64,000 nucleotides of DNA, taken from Elephas maximus indicus (Eukaryota; Chordata; Mammalia; Proboscidea; Elephantidae). The notes beneath the pieces are model-generated. The model worked only from the letters and a program-made list of their open reading frames with translations, made no database searches and was not told where the DNA came from. The stretch spans positions 13,735,001 to 13,799,000 of the forward strand of contig NC_064842.1 in the NCBI RefSeq assembly GCF_024166365.1. The letters run 5' to 3'. Of this stretch, positions 57,441-64,000 are shown one piece after another; the stretch's first letter is position 1, and every line of letters begins with the position of its first letter. A program made the position numbers and the translations under genes.

Positions 57441-57663
57441 ACCAAAAGTAGGTGGTTTTAAACAACAGAAATTCATTTTCTCCCAGTTCAGGAGGCTGGA
57501 AGTTTGAATTCAAGGCACTGGCTCTAGAGGGAGGCTCTCTCTCTCTGTTGGCTCTGGGGGAAGATCCTTGCCTTAGCTTCTGTAGCCCCAGCGTTCCTAG
57601 GCTCCTTGGTATTTCCATGTGGCATCTATCTTCCCCCGTTTGTGCTTCCCTGTCTCTGTGTCT

Positions 57664-57830
57664 GAAGCCCTGGTGGCGCAGTGGTTAAGAGCTTGGCTGC
57701 TAACCAAGAGGTCGGCAGTTCAAATTCACCAGTCTCTCTTTGGAAACCCTATGGGGCAGCTCTACTCTGTCCTATAGGGTCGCTATGAGTTGGAATTGAC
57801 TTGATGGCAACAGGTTTGGTTTTCTGGTTT
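57664..57830 (+). mobile_element. SINE, short subfamily, inside LTR
   Basis: Consensus-like head (AGCCCTGGTGGCGCAGTGG), box B GGCAGTTCAAATTC and a full tail. TCTCTGTGTCT is duplicated on both sides. This is one of the better-preserved copies here. Confidence 0.92.
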
Positions 57831-58139
57831 CTTCTCTGTGTCTATGCTGCTCCTTATAACTGAAAAGTGATTAGGTTTAGGACCCACCCTACACTGATAT
57901 GACCTTATTAAACATAAAGAAAACTCTATTCCCAAACCAGATTACATCCACAGGTATACGGGTTAGGATTCCACCATATATTTTGGGGTGACACAATTCA
58001 ATCCATAACAGAGGGGGAAAACCAGTCAGAAAAGGCAGGTTGAAACAGGGTGTGCTAATGAAGGAGCAGGTTCCACTGTCGTCAACTGAGGCCACCCCCA
58101 CTGCGACCCCTGAGAGACTAGGGAATCTACCTCACAATA

Positions 58140-58262
58140 GCCCCACCAGTGGTTACAGAGGTGTTTGCTTTTGAGTAATTCATTAAGCTGTACATTTGTT
58201 CTGTGTATTTTTCTGTATCTGCATTTTATTTTACAATCGAAGATTTAAAAAAAAAAAAAATT
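58140..58262 (+). mobile_element. Old L1 3' end
   Basis: CATTAAGCTGTACATTTGTT ... TACAATCGAAGA with a terminal A-run, an ancient L1 3' signature. Confidence 0.5.
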
Positions 58263-58399
58263 CCACTGAAGGGTGAGAAAGCTGAGGTATACATTGACTA
58301 ACTTCTGTCCCTCTTTGATTGAGGACTGCTCCTGGGGATGCTTCCAGTCAGCTGGGGTGGAGGTGGGGTGGAGGGCGAGACTCCTGGGCCCAAGAAGGC

Positions 58400-58920
58400 T
58401 GTCATGGATTGAACTGTGCCCCCCAAAAATATCTGTCAACTTGGCTAGGCCATGATTCCTGGTATTGTGTGACTGTCTTCCATTTTGTCACCTGATGTGA
58501 TTTTCCTATGTGTTGTAAATCCTACCTCTATGATGCTAATGAGGCAGGATCAGGGGCAGTTATGTTAACAGGGCAGGACTCAATCTACAAGATTAGGCTG
58601 CCTCTTAAGCCAATCTCTTTTGATATATAAAAGACAAGCAAGCAGAGAGACATGGGGCCCTCATACCAGCAAGGAAGTAGTGCCATGGGCATAGCATGTC
58701 CTTAGGACCTGGGGTCCCTGTGCTGAGAAGCTCCCCAACCAGGGGAAGGTTGATGCCAAGGACCTTCCCTCAGAGCCAACAGAGGGAGAAAGCCTTCCCC
58801 TGGAGCTGGCACCCTGAATTCAGACTTCTAGCCTCCTAGACTGTGAGAGAATAAACTTCTGTTTGTTAAATCCACCCACTTGTGGTATTTCTGTTATAGC
58901 AGCACTAGATAGCTAAGACA
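58400..58920 (+). mobile_element. MaLR-type solo LTR
   Basis: Starts TGTCATGGATTGAACTGTGC and ends AGATAGCTAAGACA (TG...CA). The polyadenylation site AATAAA lies near 58851. Flanks AAGGC and AAGAC give a 4-of-5 duplication. This is the cleanest copy and the best guide to the others. Confidence 0.87.
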
Positions 58921-59227
58921 AAGACCCTTAGTCAAAGAGGCCCAGGACTGGCTGCCACACACAGGTGACTTGTCTGCAGGTGATCTCAGAGCAGGCACAG
59001 TGGATAGGAGGGCAATGAGAGGTCTGCTATGCCACCCTACTGATGTTACACACCAGCTGTGGCCCACCATTCGCCATCCTAATCCCAGGGACAGAGCTGT
59101 TGGGATGCTGAAGAAGCTGTGCATCAGGGCCCCTCAACAACATACGCCCCTTCCAAGGTCCTTGGGAAGAGCACTAGCCATGGATTCACGTGGCTGTGTC
59201 TGTTCTTTTTTCTAGAAGACCAGTTAA
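58921..59227. other. Intergenic spacer
   Basis: No element recognised. Confidence 0.4.
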
Positions 59228-59421
59228 CCAGTTGTCTTCGGGTTGACTCTGACTCATGGTGTGTCAGAGTAGAACTGTGTTCCAGTGAGTGGGTTTTCAG
59301 TAGCTGATGTTTTAGAAATAGGTTGCCAGGCCTTTCTTCTAGGTGCCTCTGGGGACTCAAACTTCCAACCTTTCAGTTTGCCGCCAAACACGTTAACCAA
59401 TTGCACCACCCAGGGACTCCT
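59228..59421 (-). mobile_element. tRNA-derived SINE, second subfamily
   Basis: Reverse copy with head ending TTGCACCACCCAGGGACTCC. Flanks carry TTTTTCTAGAAG and CTTTTCTGGAAG, a diverged duplication. Confidence 0.88.
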
Positions 59422-60334
59422 TTTCTGGAAGAAGTCTCTCAAATTGTATAAGCTTTAGGACCCACGAAACCTGGGTCCAGTCTTGCCTATCCCACTGACT
59501 TATTTTCTTCATAGTACTCATCCCTGAATGAAATGATCCTCTTTGGATATGTTCAGTTCTGTTAAGAGCCTGTCGGGCGGTGCCTCACGAGTCTTCGTGC
59601 CACGGAGTCCCCAGCTCGCCATGAGGCACCTTCCTGGGACATAGTGGGTGTGCAATAAACATTTGCTGTGTTAAAAATAATCAAGACTCAAAGAAATTGA
59701 AACGTAAGGTTTACTCTGAGCAGTTATTCTATATGCATAGAAAGATAACATTCTGATTTAAAAAAAATGGCTACAATGGGGCTTATAAAGAGTGGGTCAA
59801 CCATTAAACTGATCTTAACATGATTGATAGAACCCTGCCTCCTCTTTTACTGAGATCAACTGATATCCAGTCACAAGGTGGTCTCTGGCCCTCCACCCAC
59901 CTGCAGCCAGGACACCTTTTCAAATTTAAACTAAGTAAGCCTGGCTTTGAACAAGAAAGGAAAACTTTAGAAATCTTGGGTGAAAAGGATTGCTGGCAGG
60001 ATTAATTTTCGGTCAGGACATTTTTAGGTTAATATTTGGTTTCGTGGGTTAAAAACCTTAAAATCAAAATAAGATGTCAGGTATGCATTTTCTCTTCTAC
60101 AGTTAAGAATAAATAAATTGCCTGTTCAGACCGATGCTCCCTTCATTTTAACTGGCTCCCAAGGGCCTTTGGAATTCCTGGAACATGGGAAAAAGCCACG
60201 AGGCACCAGAGCTCCCGAAAGTCAGCTCCTTCTGGGGAATAGGATCCATTCACAAAATCATTCAGGGCTGGGGGCCTGGAATGGTACCAACCAATTCACG
60301 TGGAAAAAGTCCTGGTTATTTGTGTATGTGTGTG
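59422..60334. other. Intergenic, nothing firmly recognised
   Basis: A MIR-like 3' snippet (GGTGTGCAATAAACATTTGC) lies near 59650. No coding exon is visible. Confidence 0.4.
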
Positions 60335-60590
60335 TGTGTTTGGTGAATATATGCATAACTAAAAAACTGTGCCATTTCAACATTTTTGACGTGTACAATT
60401 TAGTAACATTAATTACATTCAACCTGTTGTGGAACCACCACCGCTATCTGCTTCCGAATTGTTCCATCACCCTTAACAGAAGCTCAGTGTTCCTAAGGTC
60501 CTTCCCCTCCCTCACACTCCTGGTAGCTACCAATAAACTGATATTTTATATAAGTGGAATCATATAATATTTGCCCTTTTGTGATTGAAA
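60335..60590 (-). mobile_element. Antisense old L1 3' end
   Basis: GTGTACAATTTAGTAACATT, GAAGCTCAGTGTTCCTAAGG and AAGTGGAATCATATAATATT, the same block as at 51.0-51.6 kb. Confidence 0.7.
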
Positions 60591-60867
60591 CTCCTGCGTA
60601 TTTTTACTGACAGCAAGGAAGATTATTAAAAAAAAATAAATATTTTATCATGGACAAAAATCACCCCAACTTCTTGGACCAGAGAAAAACTCAGAAACAA
60701 TTGTTACAAACATGTTAATTGAGGTAATCTTTGAGAGGTGAGATTATGAGTGACTCATACATCTTTTTGGTACCTTTCTCTCAATTTCTATGAATTACTT
60801 TAGCAACAGAAAAATCTATAAAAACTTTGTTGTTGTTAGTTGCTATTGAGTCGATTCCAACTCATGG

Positions 60868-61403
60868 CTGTTGCCGAGTGGAAACACCAGGCTCTGCTCA
60901 GCACGAGTCATCTCCACCAAAAAACGAGAGACTGAGGTGGGAGATTGGAAAGTCACCTTTATTTCACTGCACAAGGAAAGGAACAGTCGGTGCTGCTGCC
61001 TCCAAGACTGATCAGCAAGAGCAAGAGGGAAGGTTACTATTATGAGTTTACAAGCAAGAAGTTCATACAAGTTATATCAGCAACATTCTTAATTACACTA
61101 TGCAGGCGCAATGGGGTTTACATGTAATTTTACGCATCACATGTTCAGGAAATGGCAGTTACTCTTCACCTGAAGGTGGGGAAGTTACTACTTAATGAGC
61201 TAAAAGGTTATCCAGAATGTCAGCATGCTGCCTAAACATGTTTCAGTGTCAGCATGGTGCCTAAACATGTTTCCGCCGATTTCCTCTAGTTCTGGGCAGC
61301 AGTTAACGAAATGGGAGCCAGGACGTTAACATAAAGTTACAGGGCATGTCAAGCAAGATGCTTGAGGCAGTGGAATTTTCCACAGCCTGGGGACCCCTAT
61401 CTT
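60868..61403 (-). mobile_element. Probable ERV LTR inserted in a SINE
   Basis: About 0.53 kb. The minus strand reads GTGAAATAAAGGTGACTTTCC, a polyadenylation-signal region like those of ERV class I LTRs. ATGG occurs at both borders, fitting a 4-bp duplication. The outer end does not show a clean TG/CA terminus, so limits and class are uncertain. No internal viral genes are present. Confidence 0.5.
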
Positions 61404-61466
61404 ATGGTAACCGCATCCGTGCAGAGTAGAACCATTCCATAGGGTTTTCTTGCCTGTAATCTTTAT

Positions 61467-61667
61467 GGAAGGGGCCCTGGTAGCACAGTGGCTAAGAGTT
61501 TGGCTGCTTACCAAAAGTTCAGCAGTTCTAAACCACCAGCCGCTCTGTGGAAGATGCAGCAGTCTGCTTCTATAAGGATTTACAGCCTTGGAAATTTATG
61601 CAGCAGTTCTACTTTGTCCTATAGGGTTGCTAAGAGTCACAATCGACTCGATGGCAATTTTTAAAAA
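61467..61667 (+). mobile_element. SINE, long subfamily, nested
   Basis: Plus-strand long form inside the minus-strand SINE. ATCTTTATGGAAG before it recurs as ATCTTTTTGGAAG after it. Confidence 0.87.
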
Positions 61668-61738
61668 TCTTTTTGGAAGCAGATTGCTAGGCCTGTTTTC
61701 TGAACCATCAAACTTTTGGCTAGTGGTTGAGTGCTACT

Positions 61739-61999
61739 AGTGAACAAAACTATGCATAAGCATGTTAACAAACTCTTTCCTCTCTCATACCTGCTTGGTC
61801 TATTCTCTACATGACCCATCGCACTTCTCCCTTTATCATGCTAACCACAGTCAGTACTTAAGAGTAGTTAAGTCCTCTCTCCTTTCATGAGTCACCTGTT
61901 TTGCCTTGTGACTATGTTTGGAGCCTTATTTAAACCTTACACTTTTAAACTTTTCATAATCGTGCCTTTGTTTCCTTAAAGAAAGGGATTTTCAGTGGA
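61739..61999. other. Intergenic spacer
   Basis: No element recognised. Confidence 0.4.
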
Positions 62000-62170
62000 T
62001 AAGAACAAGCACTCAGGAGCCAAACTGGCTGGGCCCTGCTGCTCTCCAGCTGTGGGCAAGGTACTTACACGCTGTGCGTGTGTTTGTAAAATGGGGAAAA
62101 CCATAACACCTCCCCCACAGGGTTATTGTGAGAGTTAAATGAGTTAATGCGTGTGAAGGTGTGCCACTAA
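62000..62170 (+). mobile_element. MIR SINE relic
   Basis: TGTAAAATGGGGAAAACCAT, then CAGGGTTATTGTGAGAGTTAAATG, is the characteristic MIR core and 3' part. Confidence 0.8.
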
Positions 62171-62464
62171 CCAACGGCCCCTGTGCCTCAGCTTCTTCAT
62201 GATGATCTGTGAGAGGCAAACAGGAATGCAGGTAACTGGTGAACTCTGTATACCTGCTCTCCATGTAGGTCATAGGGCACAGAAGCTGGAACAGGTGTGA
62301 CACGGTGACGCCCCCAACCTGGAGAAGCTGCAACAGAAGGAGGACAATGTGTGCTCCTAAAATATTCACTCTGGCACTGACCCAAGGGTTGAAAGTATGT
62401 CAGAGCATCTGCTGCTCAGCCCAGAAGAGAGGCTGAATGGGGTCATTACTATTTACATGATACC
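62171..62464. other. Intergenic spacer
   Basis: No element recognised. Confidence 0.4.
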
Positions 62465-62478
62465 TGTTATGGAGTGAA

Positions 62479-62631
62479 GGGGCCCTGGTGGTGCAGTGGT
62501 TAAAGCGCTGGCTGCTAACCCAAAAGTCTGCTTCCATAAAGACTTACAGCCTTGGAAACCCTATGGGGCAGTTCTACTCTGTCTTATAGGGTTGCTATGA
62601 GTTGGAATCTGCTTGACAGCAGTGGGTAGGT
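62479..62631 (+). mobile_element. SINE with internal deletion, in LTR start
   Basis: The head (GGCCCTGGTGGTGCAGTGG) runs directly into the long-form block (CTGCTTCCATAAAGAC), so box B has been deleted. The tail is normal. Confidence 0.85.
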
Positions 62632-62645
62632 TGTTGTGGATTGAA

Positions 62646-62861
62646 GGAGCCCTGGTGGCACTGTGGTTATAGCACTCAGTCGCTAACCAAAAGGTAGATG
62701 GTTCAAATACACCGGCCACTTCACGGGAGAAAGATGTGTCAGTTTGCTTCTGTAAAGATTTACAGCCTTGGAAATTCTATGGGGGCAGTTCTACCCTGTC
62801 CTGTAGAGTAGCTGTGAGTCAGAACCAACCCCATGGAAGGGGGTTTGGTTTTGGGTTTTGG
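62646..62861 (+). mobile_element. SINE, long subfamily, in LTR start
   Basis: Full long form: head, box B (GGTTCAAATACACC, one base off), GTGTCAGTTTGCTTCTGTAA block and tail GTAGCTGTGAGTCAGAACC. Confidence 0.87.
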
Positions 62862-63304
62862 TTATAGATTGAATTGTGCCCCTCCAAAATGTGTTGTAAA
62901 TCCTAAATTTTATACCCATAGATGTAATTCCATTTGGGAATAGGGTTTTCTTTGTTATGTTAATGAGGCCATATACATGTTGGTGTGTTCTAAACCAATT
63001 GCTTTTGAGATATAGAAGAGCAGATTAGGCGGAAAAGAAAGCAGACACGGGGTGAAGACAGACACTATCTGAAGATGAAGGAGGTCGCCGACTAGCCTAC
63101 AAACCTAGGAACTCCGAAAATGGCCAGCTAGAGAAGCTGAGACAAGGGTTTTCCCCCAGAGTGGACAAGGAGCTAGGTTTCTCCTAGAGCTGCTGCCCTG
63201 AATTTGGACTTTCAGACTCCTGAACTATGAGACAATACACTTTTGTTTGTTAAAGCCACCCGCTTGTGGCATCTGTGTTACAGCGGCACTGGGAAACTGA
63301 GACA

Positions 63305-63642
63305 GCACTGATGAGGAAGCCAGCACCAATGTCAAGGGCCCAAAGTGGCAAAGCTGGGAGGAAACCCCATGGCTGGGCTCCTGGTCACAGCTTGGCCACC
63401 TTTGACTCGGGGATACTTTAGTCACATGGCATGTGGGTCAAAGGAAATAGTCGCTGATAAGGAATGGATGCCAAGTGCTACTCCGTACTCTGTGACCTTG
63501 TAGCCACTTTGTGGAGTGTAAAGTGGCCCCGTTGGGAGTTCTTCTGCCCAGCACACTCTTCCCTCCAAAAGTTGCAAGTTTCCCTCTCTCACTGCCTTCA
63601 GGTGTCATCAGAGAGGCCTCTCCTGAACAGTCTATATAAAAT
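63305..63642. other. Intergenic spacer
   Basis: No element recognised. Confidence 0.4.
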
Positions 63643-63665
63643 AACTACACACACACACACACACA
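63643..63665. repeat. CA microsatellite
   Basis: About 11 uninterrupted CA units just before a composite SINE. Confidence 0.9.
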
Positions 63666-63668
63666 AAA

Positions 63669-63838
63669 ATGGTGGGTCAGTAGTAGAATTTTTGACTTCC
63701 ATTCGGGAGACCCAGGTTTGATTCCCGGTCAAGGCACCACCTGTCAGTGGAGGCTTGCGCGTTGCTCTGATGTTGAACAGGTTTCAGTGGAGCCTCTACA
63801 CTAAGAAGGACTAGGAGGAGAGGCCTGGGGACCTACTA
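63669..63838 (+). mobile_element. Composite SINE, 3'-truncated, with tRNA-Gly-like head
   Basis: Head 63669-63738 with GGTTTGATTCCCGGTCAAGG (box B region), followed by the RTE-like GCGTTGCTCTGATGTTGAAC and AAGAAGGACTAGGAGGAGAG blocks. It stops before the RTE-type tail. The head is more diverged than at 11.7 kb. Confidence 0.82.
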
Positions 63839-63944
63839 AAACCCTAGAGGTCACCACAGCCTGATCCCCAATGCACGCTCACTTAGCCCTCCCTAGCCCC
63901 TTAACCTACTTTTTCTTCATGGCACTTATCACTCGTGATATCTT

Positions 63945-63967
63945 ATGTGTGTTTGTGTGTGTGTGTA
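63945..63967. repeat. Short GT microsatellite
   Basis: GTGTGTTTGTGTGTGTGTGT, interrupted once. Confidence 0.85.
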
Positions 63968-63975
63968 TAACATAC

Positions 63976-64000
63976 AGAAACCCGTTGCCGTCGAGCTGAT
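63976..64000 (-). mobile_element. Start of a SINE cut by the window edge
   Basis: The last 25 bases (ACCCGTTGCCGTCGAGCTGAT) are the reversed SINE tail. The rest lies outside the window. Confidence 0.75.

Larger units (their letters stand above)
57188..58010 (-). mobile_element. MaLR-type solo LTR interrupted by two opposed SINEs
   Basis: Ends TGTCTTAGTTTCC ... TTCAATCCATAACA. The LTR pieces are 57188-57231, 57441-57663 and 57831-58010. Flanks are CAGGG and GAGGG, an imperfect 5-bp duplication. Confidence 0.85.
60826..61738 (-). mobile_element. SINE split by an LTR and by another SINE
   Basis: Three pieces of one minus-strand SINE: 60826-60867 (tail), about 61404-61466 (middle) and 61668-61738 (head side). 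Between the first two lies an LTR; between the last two, a plus-strand SINE. Confidence 0.82.
62465..63304 (+). mobile_element. MaLR-type LTR hit twice at its first bases by SINEs
   Basis: The LTR start (TGTTATGGAGTGAA) stands at 62465, again as TGTTGTGGATTGAA at 62632, and a third time as TTATAGATTGAA before the LTR continues at 62874. The body ends CTGGGAAACTGAGACA at 63304. The two extra copies are target-site duplications of the SINEs at 62479-62631 and 62646-62861. Confidence 0.85.

Noticed and set aside
62013-62369. 118-codon minus-strand open frame
   Set aside because: It overlaps a MIR relic and has no domain features.

Overview
This window is nuclear DNA from a placental mammal, most likely a paenungulate afrothere and probably an elephant. 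The evidence is internal. It carries dozens of copies of a short tRNA-derived SINE whose 3' tail matches the 3' end of an RTE (BovB-like) LINE present in the same window, together with young-looking L1 3' ends, MaLR-type solo LTRs, MIR and L2 relics. To my knowledge this SINE/RTE pairing is typical of afrotherians. The species call is an inference.

Only one protein-coding gene is convincingly present: DEGS1, sphingolipid delta(4)-desaturase 1 (dihydroceramide desaturase), on the + strand. It has three coding exons (32081-32162, 39494-40236, 44628-44774) with canonical GT/AG splice sites and matching phases. They encode an intact 323-residue protein with all three histidine boxes. A TATA-less CpG island with GC boxes covers the promoter and exon 1. 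A GCC trinucleotide run abuts the start codon, and several AATAAA signals follow the stop.

Layout: 1-8.9 kb is a near-complete but dead L1 followed directly by a second L1 3' end. 8.9-14 kb holds old L1 remnants and a cluster of SINEs. 14-16 kb is an RTE copy with a 5' inversion. 16-19.9 kb is degraded LTR-like and antisense L1 sequence. 19.9-27.5 kb is a nest of RTE copies and MaLR-type LTRs interrupting each other. 27.5-31.6 kb is SINE-rich intergenic DNA. 31.7-45.9 kb is DEGS1; its introns contain a local direct duplication, TA-flanked DNA-transposon relics, and an unidentified poly(A)-tailed retrocopy inserted in one of them. 45.9-64 kb is intergenic, with a 21-bp minisatellite, a hAT-like MITE, LTRs, L1 3' ends and several nested SINE clusters.

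No prokaryotic-type operons, CRISPR arrays, viral genomes or RNA genes were found. The tRNA-like sequences are SINE heads. The main points worth a second look concern transposon biology: a tRNA-Gly/RTE composite SINE, tail sharing between SINE and RTE, a twin-priming inversion, repeated insertion at one site, and the unknown retrocopy. Repeat family names are from memory of consensus sequences; no database was searched.
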